DNA of 60,000 nucleotides, taken from Adiantum capillus-veneris (Eukaryota > Streptophyta > Polypodiopsida > Polypodiales > Pteridaceae). The notes under the pieces were generated by a model, which saw only the letters and a program-made list of their open reading frames with translations, was not told the DNA's origin and ran no database searches. Positions 21,701-33,051 of the stretch are shown here, in pieces; the first letter of the stretch is position 1; the number at the start of each line of letters is the position of its first letter. The position numbers and the translations under genes were made by a program. The stretch covers positions 88,318,587 through 88,378,586 of the forward strand of contig CM043966.1 of assembly GCA_014529385.2 (NCBI GenBank), written 5' to 3'.

Positions 21701-22633
21701 AAAACTTTGTCAAGAAAGTTAAAAAAATATACAAACTTGACCATAAAATGAAAAATGAGCATAACTTGATCAGAACAAGTCCAAACTTGACCAAACTTCA
21801 CCAGTGCATCTAGGAAAACTACATGCACTAGGTCATGAGACAACATATCAATTTTGACTCAAGGGGTCATGGATCATTGGTTGGAGATTTATGGTTCACT
21901 TCTTTTTTTGAATTTGGATCATTGGTTGAAGATTTATACCAGTTTTTGGAAATTTTCTCATACTTTGAGTATTCTCGCATTTTGGAAAGGGTTTTAAAGT
22001 TCAAATGACTTGAAACTCTAGGGTTAGGTCAACTTTGGCATTTGGGACTTGAGGGTATAATTTTTTCTTGAAAAGCTTGCAGGGGGTCATGGATTGCAAG
22101 CCATGTTCATCAGCCATTTCGAGTGAAACTTGAGGTACATGTTCCTATAGCATATCCTAATCACACTCGTGAAGTTATTTTCAAGTTTGGACAAGTTTCT
22201 CTCTAGTTTTCCCAGCTTCCCAAATTATGGCCTAGTTTGGTTCAACTTTGCCATATTTGTATTGGTTGGCAATTTTGATATTTGATTGTGGTGAATCTGC
22301 TTGGCGTTTTGGCTCTTCTAATGATTTGGTTGGAGTATTGCCCAAATTGTAACTATCTCTTGATTTCTGGCACAATTGGAGTCTTTCTTACCTCTTAAGG
22401 TTCCTGGCAAGTTTGGACCTTGTACCAAGCATTTTCTGACTTTTCTTGCACTACTATAAATTCATATCTCTAGCTTTGCACCCAAGCCAAAAATCACACT
22501 TTCAGACTTTGACTTTTTGAGATTGCAGATTTTGACAAATGAAACAATTTATAGAGCCACGCACTGAAATGAAGACACATTTCACATTGCCCACTCTTTG
22601 ATGGTTGGTTGGGTGAGTAACATAGGTTGGTTG
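21701..22633. other. Non-coding stretch inside the split element
   Basis: AT-rich, no frame longer than background. It contains scattered AAACTTGACC / CAAACTT words and a short repeat of GGATCATTGGTTG at 21871 and 21913. Nothing else recognised. Confidence 0.4.
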
Positions 22634-22837
22634 TTATTTGGGTATGGCCTGTTGCTCTAGGTACCCACTTCGAGATTGTTTTGGGAGAATGAGAAGATGA
22701 TTTGACAATTTGATTGTTTTGGTCTCCAATGCCTTGTTAGTTTTTTTGGCATCATTGACTTCTCTAGTTGACATTTGGGAATCCATTTGTAGTTGTTGAA
22801 GCCTAATGAAGCATGGATTCGTTATGTGGAATTCCAC
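22634..22837 (-). pseudogene. Short remnant of unknown coding sequence
   Basis: 67-codon minus-strand frame, Lys/Gln/Asn-rich (SQMSTREVNDAKKTNKALET), possibly a coiled-coil piece of the split element. No family recognised; could be chance. Confidence 0.2.
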
Positions 22838-23059
22838 CTTTGTTTGGGCTTTGGAGTAGATGTTGTATCAAATGGGAAGCTGGATTCTGTCAAGTTGGAA
22901 GAGTGATTGTGAAGCAATGTTCTCGGTATTCAAATCTATTTTGGCTTCATGGTCATGATTGACTTTTTGACCCAAATATTCTTAACTGTATTGCTATGAG
23001 CACTCATAAATTGTTGTGGTTGAGGATCTGACTCTTGTTTGCCTGCCACCAGTTTGCCA

Positions 23060-23575
23060 TACTGAGGTTGTACATCCCAGATGTGATATGTTTGTGCCAA
23101 TGGCATGATATAAGCTATACCCTTGAGAGTGTACTTCAACATGTCATCGTGCCACTCTCAGACTTCCTTGTAAGTGCGCATCCACAAACCTCCCAATATG
23201 ATTTTCTCATTCAAGTCCGTATCATCCATGACATGGAATGATGTGGGTAGTGGTTACCATCGATGTTAATTGAAACATTGGCCTATCCCAAACTAACCAT
23301 TGTTCCTTTGTTGGCTGCCTTTAGCTCAATCTGGGTTGGTTCAATTATGGAGTTTGATAGTTTGAGGTAGGTCGAGTAATGCATAGCATTGACCCGCACC
23401 CAGTATCTACAAATGCTCTTTCTGTAGAGCCGTCAGCTAGCTGGACATTGATTCAAACATCCATTTGTCCAAGTCAACTTTGTTCTATTTGAATTGCTGT
23501 AATAGGAGGAGACGGTGCTATAGCCTACTGGAGTGGGGTTGGATGTTGACTTTCCTTGCACTTTAAATTTTGCAT
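23060..23575 (-). pseudogene. Second retropepsin-like domain after integrase (split element)
   Basis: Minus strand reads VQLADGSTERAFVDTGCGSM with the DTG triplet at 23399-23407, then IILGGLWMRTY near 23170-23205 and a further conserved-looking stretch. These are the two hallmarks of retropepsins: D-T/S-G and the ILG motif before the C-terminal strand. Stops and frameshifts show decay. It directly follows the integrase C-terminal domain, whereas the normal gypsy protease lies between Gag and RT. Element B has a similar domain in the same place (57100-57460). Confidence 0.65.
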
Positions 23576-24184
23576 CTAAGCTTCCTCTTGTGCTTGTTCT
23601 TTAATTTCTTGAGCCTTTTGTTTTTGTACCTTTGCTTCATGTATCTTCTCTAGCATTTCCGCGGTGAGTGGTTGATAATACTTTTTCAATTTGCAACCAT
23701 TGATGCAATTAGACATTACCCCTCCCTCCAGTGTTGCAACTTGGACATCACCACTTGGTAATGTGTCATTAATCACAAATGGGCCGTTACCCTGCTTTTT
23801 GAGTTTCTTGGAGTGTTGTTTTAAGGTGTAGACTAGGACATAGTCACCCTTTTGAAACTCCTTGTTTATCAAGTGTTGGCCACGGAAGTCTTTCATCTAT
23901 CTTTTTTGTGCATAAATGATGGTTGAAACTACTTTTACCCTCAATTTGTCCAACTAGATTAGTTGGTCCAATATGGAAGACAATTCATGCCCCATCCATC
24001 AAATTTCTTGTGCAACGTGTAACATAGGAATCAAAAACTCCACGGGCAATATGGCGTTTATCCCAAATACCAAAATGAACGGTGTTCTATTCTATGGCAT
24101 TTTGTATGTTACCCAATATGCCCATGAATTTGAGTGTAGTTTTTATCCCAATTCATTTTGGATTCATCGGTGACAATTTTTGTG
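23576..24184 (-). pseudogene. Integrase, C-terminal half of the split gypsy element
   Basis: Minus strand continues exactly where the plus-strand piece at 15924 stops: LTKIVTDESKMNWD, then FGINAILPVEFLIPMLHVA, then the C-terminal domain FQKGDYVLVYTLKQHSKKLKK ... GPFVIND, all matching element B. Stops occur in the core part; the last 106 codons (23896-23576) are open. Together with 15200-15924 it forms one integrase gene separated by an insertion and an inversion. Confidence 0.85.
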
Positions 24185-24189
24185 AGCAT
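24185..24189. other. Target-site duplication, right (ATGCT on minus strand)
   Basis: Read on the minus strand, ATGCT follows the CTAACA end of the inverted LTR. It differs at one base from GTGCT at 15920-15924. Confidence 0.75.
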
Positions 24190-25022
24190 TGTTAGCAAAT
24201 CACCATGATGGAACGACGTAACCTAGCGAGAACTAATCTGTCACTCCAAGGGTGTAGCTGACCTGACTAGTACATGGAAACATTGAATGCAATGCCCTCA
24301 GCAGCAATGCACTGAGGAGAAAGGTGTCACACTCTCTATAGAAGGTAGATCTAGCAAATAGCAAAAAACCAGTGTGCGAGCTAAGCAAGATTCCTAAAGG
24401 CCATAGAGGACTCAAACAGTGAAAATCTGGCTGAGATGAGCAACCGCAATCATAGCTACTGCCCACCTACACCAACAGTGACGAATGAGGGGTCCTATGG
24501 ATCCTCTCTAGTCCTAGGTACCTTTGTCCAAGCTTAGAAAAAAGTTTAAACTCTAATTACCTCTAAAATTCAAGATTAGTACACAGAGAAACCTTGAGCT
24601 AAAACCATTCGATGTGTCGTACATACACACTCAAACAAAACACAAAAGACATGTACATGAAGCTAAGAGCATGTAGAAGCAACACCTGAAGTTTCATTGC
24701 AATGACATACTCGCACATGGAGATGTGAGAGCGCAAGCATAGGTCAATATCGTACGTATGCTCTTTTGTTCACAGTAATTGATTCCCTTAATAATTACAG
24801 CCATTGGCTTATATACCTAGGGCTTAAATTAGGTATTTGGGCTAAAAAGAGACGATTATTGTAGCAGTGGGTGCACCATGCTCTCTAGCCTTTTTCTATT
24901 ATTACACATCTTTCTCAGGATTAGGAGTTATAAAGCCGGCTTTAGGCAAAAAAGTGAAAGAATAATTAATGCGTCTTCATTGACCATTCGAATTTGATGT
25001 GTATTGGTCAACCGCTTAAACA
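24190..25022 (-). mobile_element. Inverted LTR partner (833 bp) of the inserted element
   Basis: Minus strand begins TGTTTAAGCGGTTGACC at 25022 and ends GCTAACA at 24190. TATATAA at 24815-24809. Aligns with the plus-strand LTR at 15925-16835 but in opposite orientation. The sequence before it in transcription order is LINE-derived, not a clear polypurine tract. Confidence 0.85.
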
Positions 25023-25920
25023 CTTTTCATGTCCATAACCTCAATTAGAAGAGATTCCAACTCAAGAAGTAGGAGCATATATGGTGTTTGTGTCTTAACT
25101 TGGAGAAAGTTTGTAAGAAAATTCTTTTGGACATTCTCAAACTCTTTTCGAGTAGAATTTGAGATGCTCCCGCCCCACACTTCAACTATACAAATAAGAA
25201 TCGATGTCACCAATGTGCTGAAAAGGTTCTTCTTGAGAACCCAACATTTGATCTTTTCAGCACTACACATGTTCATAAATGCATAGTATGCTCTCTCCTG
25301 GCTTCTAAACGACACATGGAATACTCATGCCACTTGTGATTGGCCGTAACATCAAGGCCAAGGTACTTAAAGCTCTCAACAACTTCAAGTGCTTCATTGA
25401 TGTACACAATGCATGGCTTCTCCTTATGGTTGGTTTTCACAAGCATAACCTCTGTTTTGGATTCATTCAAATCAGCCCACTATGCAAGCAAAGTTCTTAA
25501 GGAAATCATCATCTTTTGTGCATCCTTTAAAGTGTGTGCCAGAAGCACACATCACCTACATACAACAAAATCATGATTACCGCATTGCAAATAGTGACCT
25601 CTTCAATGCATTATTCTTGCATAAAATCAAGTACCATTTATTCCAATTGATTGATGCATAGACCAAAGAGAGTTGGTGACAATGGACATCCTTTTCTAGC
25701 CCTAATAGTGCTTGCATACAACAAAAGCATGATTACAATCATAATTTTGTGTGCATCCTTCAAAGTGTGTGCTAGAAGCACTATATCACCTGCATACAAC
25801 AAAAGCATGATTACCATATTGCAGATAGTGATCTCTTCAATGTCTTCTTCTTGGATAAAATCAAGCACAATTTGTTCCAATTGATCAATTAATAACAATA
25901 CAGGTAATTTGACCATCTCA
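25023..25920 (-). pseudogene. LINE reverse-transcriptase remnant
   Basis: Minus-strand pieces show GCPLSPTLFGLCINQLE, then a LLLYAGDIVLLAHT block that corresponds to the RT active site (normally F/Y-A-D-D; here YAGD, so a catalytic Asp is lost), then SKTEVMLVK and FKYLGLDV, then a C-terminal LINE segment ending at the LTR. Such motifs are typical of non-LTR retrotransposon RTs. Frameshifts and an internal duplication show it is dead. Confidence 0.75.
25508..25890. repeat. Internal duplication in the LINE remnant
   Basis: Blocks 25508-25655 and 25737-25890 are diverged copies of the same RT segment (GTGCATCCTT(T/C)AAAGTGTGTGC ... ATTGATC/GAT). A third partial piece, GCATACAACAAAAGCATGATTAC, is at 25711-25733. 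Confidence 0.8.
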
Positions 25921-26354
25921 AAAAACTATTTGAGACTACTACAATGATTTGAAATAAAATTAGTGACGTGAGTAGGGAGATAAGTTAAGTAGTGCACACT
26001 CATCCCCTATTAGGCGTAAGTGAGTAGATTTCCATGCAAGGTACTTTCACATAAGAGTAGGGAAATTGATTGCCTTATGAACGCCGACAGTAAACCATTT
26101 TTGTGTAGCTTTTGGAACTCAAGGTTGAAGTAAGATGTAATCCAGGTGCTATTAGTAGATCACGAGTTATGTGATAAAAGAGCCACTTTTTGAAAAAAAC
26201 ATTGTTTAACCAAATTGGTTAATTCCAATAGGAGTGTCTTCTGTAGTTGGAGAGTATTGTCTAATTCATTCAAATAGCTAAGTAAAGCTGAAAGAGCACG
26301 GTAAGGGTTTTTTGGAAAAACCAGAAGGTGGTTTAGATCTTTGGCAATATAATC
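25921..26354. other. Unassigned spacer
   Basis: AT-rich sequence with no frame, repeat or element end that I can identify. Confidence 0.4.
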
Positions 26355-27207
26355 ATTTAAAAAGAAGAATTGTTGAAAGAATATTTGGTTCCTTGTGGGT
26401 AGCGAGATGATCCCGCGGTTAGCAGATGTTTAACTAAGGTTATCAGCTCTCTTTTTATCCCTTCCGGATAGCAAGATGCCATGCGGTTAGCGAGATGGGA
26501 AGGGTGCACAATTCACGAATAGAAAATAAAAATATCCTTTGCAAAGGCTCTATTGGTAAAATATAGAGAAAGTCCGCGGGTAGCAACCAACTCATAAGAA
26601 AAGAAAATTTCTTTTATGTTGAAATACAGGATTGTCTTCATTAGGCCTGGTTTGAATTGTTATGGTATTGTTTGAAGGGCTATATGAACGAGCCTATGTG
26701 TGGAACTAAAAAAGGAATCTTCTTTGTATTTGTAAAACAGTGTGGTAGTAATTAAAAAACAAGAAGAACAGGTGGGTGTGGTGTGGAAAGTGGAAGACTA
26801 GTATCCTAGCGGATCTAGGTCTATGGATGGGTGGACCCGATTAGGCCCTTGCTTTTCACAAGATCATTAGTTAGTTTAGAATAAGATTCATATCATATTT
26901 AGGGTTTATGGATGGCAGCCGTGCCTTCTAAATGTGGCAAAAAAGGTGTTGTTTATGGATTTTGAATATGTCAATGAGATTTCATCTTATGCTAGGAGAT
27001 AGCTTCATTAGAATCCTTGATTTATTGACATGGCTTGTGGTGTATAGCCCTTACAACCAGGATCACAATAGATAAAGGTATTCTTATTTTCTGTTGATTG
27101 TATCCTTGCTTCATGGAATCGGAGAAGGGTGTCCTCAATGGAACTAGATAATAAAGGAAGGCTAACTATCAAGTCGCCCCAATCTTCTCGGGGTTGGGGG
27201 CCTCACA
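26355..27207 (+). mobile_element. LTR I of the gag-only element chain (5' truncated)
   Basis: Matches LTR II (from about 31540) and LTR IV over blocks such as GGGTAGCGAGATGATCC and TAGGGTTTATGGATGG, and ends CCTCACA at 27207 just before a PBS-like TGGTATAAAAG. The promoter half is missing. Confidence 0.7.
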
Positions 27208-27208
27208 C

Positions 27209-27226
27209 TTGGTATAAAAGACTAAG
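27209..27226 (+). promoter_or_regulatory. Primer binding site, unit I (tRNA-Met type, degenerate)
   Basis: TTGGTATAAAAGACTAAG resembles the common plant PBS TGGTATCAGAGC. Corresponding sites: TTGGTATTAGAGCTTAGG at 32401 and TTGGTATAAGATCC at 35382. Confidence 0.65.
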
Positions 27227-27419
27227 TTAAAGGGATTTAATTGGCTACTTCAATCTTCCTTGTGTGTATAGTTTTTTATTCTCATTATCCAACTCACAGA
27301 GATATTACGACATGTCAGTTGATATGTATCATAGTTGTGGTTAAAACTCTAGGACATTTTGATGTCTATAGGAATAAAAATAATGAGTTTTTTTCTTCAA
27401 AAAAGAAATTGTATGACTT

Positions 27420-27625
27420 GTTAAGTTATGTGATGGAGATAGTCATGACAGGTAAAGTCATGTGACTAAGTTTTGATGGACTGCATGAGTCATGACTGGT
27501 TAAGTCATGCGACTGAATTTTAATGGATTGGATACGTAATGATTGGTTAACTCATAGGATTGAGCTTTTAGTGGATTGGATACGTAATGATTGGTTCATT
27601 CATAGGATTGAGCTTTTAGTGGACT
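27420..27625. repeat. Dyad array in the leader of unit I
   Basis: Several copies of a short dyad of the form ATGACTGGTTAAGTCAT or a variant, spaced about 47-50 bp, between PBS and gag. The same array occurs in units II and III. Confidence 0.7.
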
Positions 27626-27764
27626 AAATAAGTCTAAGTTTGGGAAATACCTTATTGATTTGAGTTATTATAAACATTGATGTACAGTCAGAGGAATCCT
27701 CAAATCACTTCTACGTTGGAAAGCCCTAAGAACCATGCTATTTACACAAAAAGTTAAGAAAAAA

Positions 27765-28071
27765 AAAATCTCAAAAAAACGCAACCACATTCTTTTAAAG
27801 GAGAGCGTGATGATATTGAGAAAGAGGCAAAAGTGTGGATTGAAGCTATGGATGATTACTTCTTTTACTGCAAGGACCACACCTACAAACCAAGTGATGT
27901 TAAGCATGTTTCACCTCTCAAGAGAAGCAAAATTATGGTGGAAACAACATTGTTGTGACATAAGAGTAATAGAGGACTCTTAGAGTTGGTGGAAAATCAA
28001 ACAAGCGGTAAAGGAAAGATACTTACCCCCTGTCCATGAAGCAATAAAGATGAATGAGTTCTTTAGCTTGT
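27765..28071 (+). pseudogene. Gag of unit I, truncated
   Basis: Reads SFKGERDDIEKEAKVWIEAMDDYF, then after a frameshift LSREAKLWWKQHC and KQAVKERYLPP, typical of the retrotransposon Gag capsid domain. It ends within NEFF, where it is joined to LTR sequence at GAGTTCTTTAGCTTGTG. Both partners share TTCTT(T)AGCT there, so a microhomology deletion probably removed the rest of gag and the start of LTR II. Confidence 0.75.
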
Positions 28072-28411
28072 GTTTTAATCTCTTGAGAGCCTATATAAAG
28101 ACCCCTCTTCCCTCACTTTCAGGACACACATACGTGAGTTCTCAGAAGTAGAATCTCTCTTGCCATAACACTAGAGGTACCTTCTCTCCCTCAACCTCTC
28201 ACCCTCAACCCATATCTATCTCTACCACCATCGTGCTGTCCCTTGGATTGTTGAGTTATTTTTCTCCCTCTCTCTTATAATCTTCTCGGCAAGCAAAGAA
28301 ACCATAACTCTGCTTTTCAAGGCAAAGATTTCCTTTTCTCTTTTGTGATATGATGGCCTCAAAATGAGTGATTTGAAGCTCCAATGATACTCTTATTGTT
28401 CCACCTCCAAG
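28072..28411 (+). mobile_element. LTR II of the gag-only chain, promoter part
   Basis: Same sequence as LTR III from its TATA region (TATATAAA at 28092-28099) to GTTCCACCTCCAAG. It is interrupted by the 28412-31187 insertion and continues at 31193. Confidence 0.75.
28092..28099 (+). promoter_or_regulatory. TATA box of LTR II
   Basis: TATATAAA within GAGAGCCTATATAAAGACCCCTCTT, conserved at 34363 (LTR III) and 38779 (LTR IV). Confidence 0.75.
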
Positions 28412-30401
28412 TGTGAGGTCTCCACCCTGCCGTATCAAACGGCGGGTCTGATGGTGAACCTGGTGGCCACTAGATCTATAGCGGAAGCAAACAAAGTGGT
28501 TCAGGGTTCATCTAGTGGACAATCTCTCATCACAAAGTGAGTCAAGTTCGAGCCTACTAGCAGTGAGATCTAGCTCCACCTCGCAGGGGAAGCATACTTA
28601 ACCTATCTAGCGATCCTAAGACCCACCTTCCAAGAGGAGAGAAAACCCCGAGTGCCTTTTTTCCCATGTTTCAGAGGCACGTACTCTCGAGATTTCACCG
28701 CTCTAGGGGCAATGAGTATTACTAATATCGAATTGAACACTAGGGGGACAGAGAGTTCCCGACCAATCGGGACCACCCATCTCATAGGCATTGGCAACCT
28801 GAGCCAAGCCCCCACTTTCCACCCCCACACTCACACTTCCTTGTGTGTCCTAATTACTACCACATTGGTTGTTCAACATAAAGATTCCTTGATTATATTC
28901 CGAATCACAGTGTTCGTTAAGACAGCCCTTCAAACAATATTGCAAACAACACCAAGACAGTATTCTAGTAAAAATTATACTCAAACTTTTTCATAAAAGT
29001 TCCAATGTTCTGGAGGTACAACATCCCCACTCCAGCGATAGTTTACTCATCCCGTTGTCGCCTAGCTGCCCATACAACTAGGTATGTCCACCGCATAGAA
29101 AGCACGACATGGACATTCCCACCACTTAACCAGCAGTCGTGGGTTCAAGAGCCCTTAACAAGGAACTCTGCCCCCTGTGATCAGGAGGGGGTTCGTGACT
29201 AATTCAACATTGGAAATAGAATGAACATGCAGAACTAAATTTTCCCTAGCAGACATTCTTTCCTATTGCAAACAACATTCCCATCAAAAATTTACCTTTT
29301 TACTTTAGAACTTAATGTACAATGCTTTCAATGCCAAGGTTTCCGTCGGATTTCTCCAACATGTTTGGGGATATGAGCATTCTTAACTAGAGTATGCAAT
29401 GTTAGTTTAAACAACTTGAATAAAAATATGATCTACCTCTTCCCCTTCTTCATCGATGGCCCGTGAGATGGCCGGTATTTGTTCCTCCATGGGAGCCTTC
29501 CCCTTCCCGTTGACATTGCTCGTTCCTGCCTCGCGATCGTGGGCACCACCGAAGCGAGTCCTCTTAACCGGGGCCATTTCTCACTACTTTAAATGATTAG
29601 CTTGGAGAAAGAGCTAAGGTTTGCAAGCATCATAACAATCCAATGGGTAGATTAGTGACATTAATTAATCCCTCCTATATGATAGATCTAGATTTTTCAT
29701 AAAGCAATCATTAAGGATGGCACATAATCCTATGGGAACCGGCTCTGAGATAATTATTCGACTCACATGATTAAGAATAATTAGGATTTCACTATTGGAA
29801 TTACCAGAGAGATGAATTAAGCACGATTAATCTCTTTCCTAGCAATTAGAGGGTGCAGAATCACCGCATGCATAGGTGTGAGAAAAAACACCTCTTAGAG
29901 ACTTAATGACAAATTAATCTTACCTTAATTATATCTTAATGCATAACAGAGATGAATCTAAATCAGCTACAATATTAATGCGTGATAGAAAGAGTGATTC
30001 TCATCAATCTACTCAATTACTAGCTTACCGATTAATTACTATACTGCCTAGAGAGCGAAAATTCTGGTAATTATGCTCTAATCATTAATTGAGAGTGAAG
30101 AATGGCTGATAATTCAGCTATGGAATGATGATTACATAATAGAATATGGTTAATGAGAATTTAGAGAGTAATTATAGAGAATTATGACTAGGAATAAGTA
30201 TAATAGACGAGAAATTTAGATGGTAATGAAAAGGATTTGCAGAAGGCATTAATTAAACCGTGGTTACCGAGATTAAGGACTGATAATCCTCTCGATTCTC
30301 TGATCTAATCGAGCTTCTTGAAGCGAGAATTCGACAGCACCTCCCTCCTTGCTTCTCCTTCAAAAGGTGTGTGTTCCGGCAGCACCTTCCCAGAGTGTGT
30401 G

Positions 30402-30444
<43 letters not shown>

Positions 30445-30460
30445 CTTTGTGTGTGTGAGC

Positions 30461-30520
<60 letters not shown>

Positions 30521-31187
30521 GCCTTTAAATAGGCTCCTACAGGCTGAAAATCGACCAGCCCTGCTATTAGCATCTGGAGGAGCACTCAGTTCACTGCATT
30601 GGCAAGTCTAGTTGCCTACTCACCAAGTGTCAAGTTGGCTAGTTTAACTGACTCTAAGACTTAGTTACTGGCTTGGAAACTCTCCCAGGACTCCCACAAA
30701 GCAAGAGGGCGCCCCCTAGCTGCTAAAGCTGATCTGGAGTAGGCTGGAACCTGTTCCCACACAGTCCCGGGGCCCCGGTACCTCCCCGGACAATTTTTAG
30801 GAAAATTGGTTCTAGGCTAAAACGGGTCATACGAGTCGGATTTTGATGCCAAAAATTTCTATAACAAGCTCTAACTAGGGCGTACTGGCCCGAGTACCTG
30901 CCATATTTAGCAGCCCCCGGGGTCCGAAAATGCATTTTTTTCAAATTCGGGGTATAGGTGCAGATTTTCGAGACGGTCAAAACTAGACGGGTCGGGTGAC
31001 CAAAAACTTACTATATTTGGAAAATTTTCACAAAAATTATTTTAATTCACATTTGGAAGCTTTATGACATTTTAAACATCATGGCACTGACTGAATTTGG
31101 AAAACTGCTAAAAATAGTAACTTTTTTCCATTATGATCATTTCATGGTACAAGGGTGCTCTTTTTGGTTGGGGTTAGAGACCTTACA
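28412..31187 (+). mobile_element. 2.8-kb TG...CA insertion in LTR II, probable large solo LTR
   Basis: Starts TGTGAGGTCT and ends AGACCTTACA (short inverted ends), flanked by the 5-bp duplication CCAAG at 28407-28411 and 31188-31192. Excision restores the LTR sequence seen in LTR III and IV. No gag or pol frames inside, a TATA-like TTTAAATA near 30525, and long AT-rich stretches. A solo LTR or a small non-autonomous LTR element fits; I cannot identify internal LTR copies, which favours solo LTR. Orientation is a guess from the TATA-like site. Confidence 0.75.
30395..30517. repeat. GT microsatellite
   Basis: Long GT tract with two or three short interruptions. Readings of it as a Thr-His protein are artefacts of the repeat. 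Confidence 0.95.
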
Positions 31188-32399
31188 CCAAGGAAGGTGA
31201 AAAGGAAGGCATCATCTAGTCCAATCATAACTCAAGCGGAGTTATTGACTCCAAAAGAAGTTGAAGCCATCCAACCTCAAACACGGGAGGTAATCAAGCA
31301 TGTCGCTAATCCCATAAGGTAAATTTATAATTTTGCATTGCTATTCATGTTGACCTAGGAAGTCAAGCATAGGGTTTTCCTTATACCATCCAAGAAACGT
31401 GATTCTCTCACAAGACGCAAGCATATGTTTTCATAGAATAGTAAAAAATTGTTTGATACATTATCACTATTTTTTAAATTGTTATCGTTTGATAAGTTGT
31501 TATCGGTTGATATGAAGAGTTGATTGATCGTGTTTGAAGAATCATTTAAAAGGAAGAACTGTTGGAAGAATATCTTTTGTTCCTTGTAGGTTGTGAGATG
31601 CCTTCCGGGTAGCGAGATGATCCTAGAATTAACAGAGATTAAATTGAGGTTATCAACTCTCTTTTTATCCCTCACGAATAATGAGATGCCTCACGGATAG
31701 TGAAACCCCTTGCATTTATCAAGATGGAAAGACTGCGCAATTCACAGTTAGCAAATAAATAAATCCTTTGCAAACGCTCTTTTGGTTAGTCAGAGAAAGC
31801 CCGCAGGTAGCGGCCAACTCATAAGAAATTGGAAAAATTCTTTTATGTTGAAATAAAGGACTGTCTTTATTAAGACTTGTTTGAATTGTTATGGTATTGT
31901 TTGAAGAGCTGTATGAATGAAACCGTGTCCCAAACTATTAGTATTTAAAAACAAGAAGAATAGGTGAGTGTGGTGTGGAAAGTGGGAGACTAGTATCCTA
32001 GCGGATCTGGGTCTACAGATAGGTGGACCCGATTAGTGAGTTACTTCTCACAAGATTATTGGCTAGTTTAGAATAAGATTCATATCATATTTAGGGTTTA
32101 TGGATGGTGGCCGTGCCTCTTAAACTTGGGAAAAAAGGTGTTGTTTATGGCTTCTAAATATGTCAATGAGATTTCATCTTTATGTTAGGAAATAGCTTCA
32201 TTAGAATCCTTGATTTATTGACCTGCTTTGTGGTGTATCACCCTTACAACCATGATCACCACAGATAGAGGTCTTCTTGTCTTTTGTTGCTCGTATCCTT
32301 GCTTCATTGAATCGGAGTAGGTTGTGTCAATGAAACTAGATAATAAAGGAAGGATAACTATCAAGTCAACCCAATCTTCTCGGGGTTGGGGATTGCACA
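31188..32399 (+). mobile_element. LTR II of the gag-only chain, distal part
   Basis: Continues the LTR interrupted at 28411 (GGAAGGTGAAAAGGAAGG) through the shared R/U5-like blocks to GATTGCACA at 32399, just before the PBS. Confidence 0.75.
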
Positions 32400-32400
32400 C

Positions 32401-32418
32401 TTGGTATTAGAGCTTAGG
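32401..32418 (+). promoter_or_regulatory. Primer binding site, unit II (tRNA-Met type)
   Basis: TTGGTATTAGAGCTTAGG, the best-preserved PBS of the chain, one base off the plant consensus TGGTATCAGAGC over its core. Confidence 0.75.
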
Positions 32419-32639
32419 TTAAAGAGATTTAATTAGCTGCTTCAAGCTTCCTCATGTGTATGGTTTTTTATACTCATTATCTGACTCACGGAGATATTAC
32501 GACATGTTAATTGATATGTATCATAGTTGTGGTTAAAAATTTGATTGTATTTTCTCATTGAGAGACTTTTCTAGATACCTCTATGCCATTTTGATGTCTT
32601 TATGAATAAAAGGATTGAGTTGTTTTCTTCAAAAAAAAA

Positions 32640-32850
32640 TGTATGACTGATTAAGTTATGTAAGTGAATTTTTGGTGGATTTGATAAGCCATGACTGGTT
32701 AAGTCATGTGATTGAGATAGCCATGAGACTGGTTAAGTCATGTGACTGAGTTTTGATGGATTGGATAAGTCATGATACGTTAATTCATGCAATTGAATTT
32801 TAATGGATTGGATAAGTAATGATTGGTTAAGTCATAGGATTGAGCTTTTA
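32640..32850. repeat. Dyad array in the leader of unit II
   Basis: Copies such as ATGACTGGTTAAGTCATG, with arms ATGACT and AGTCAT around GGTTA, repeated about five times with variants. A 27-bp duplication (AAAATACCGTATTAACTTGAG) follows at 32878-32930. Confidence 0.75.
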
Positions 32851-33051
32851 GTGGACTGGAGAGGTCTAATTTTGTAAAATACCGTATTAACTTGAGTTAC
32901 TACAGTAAAATACCGTATTAACTTGAGTTATTATAAACATTGATGTACACTCAAGGGATTCCTCAAATCACTTTTACGTTGGAAAGACCTCATAATAATG
33001 CTATTTACATCAAAATTCAAGAAAAAAAAATTTGTTGCTCAAACAAATGAA

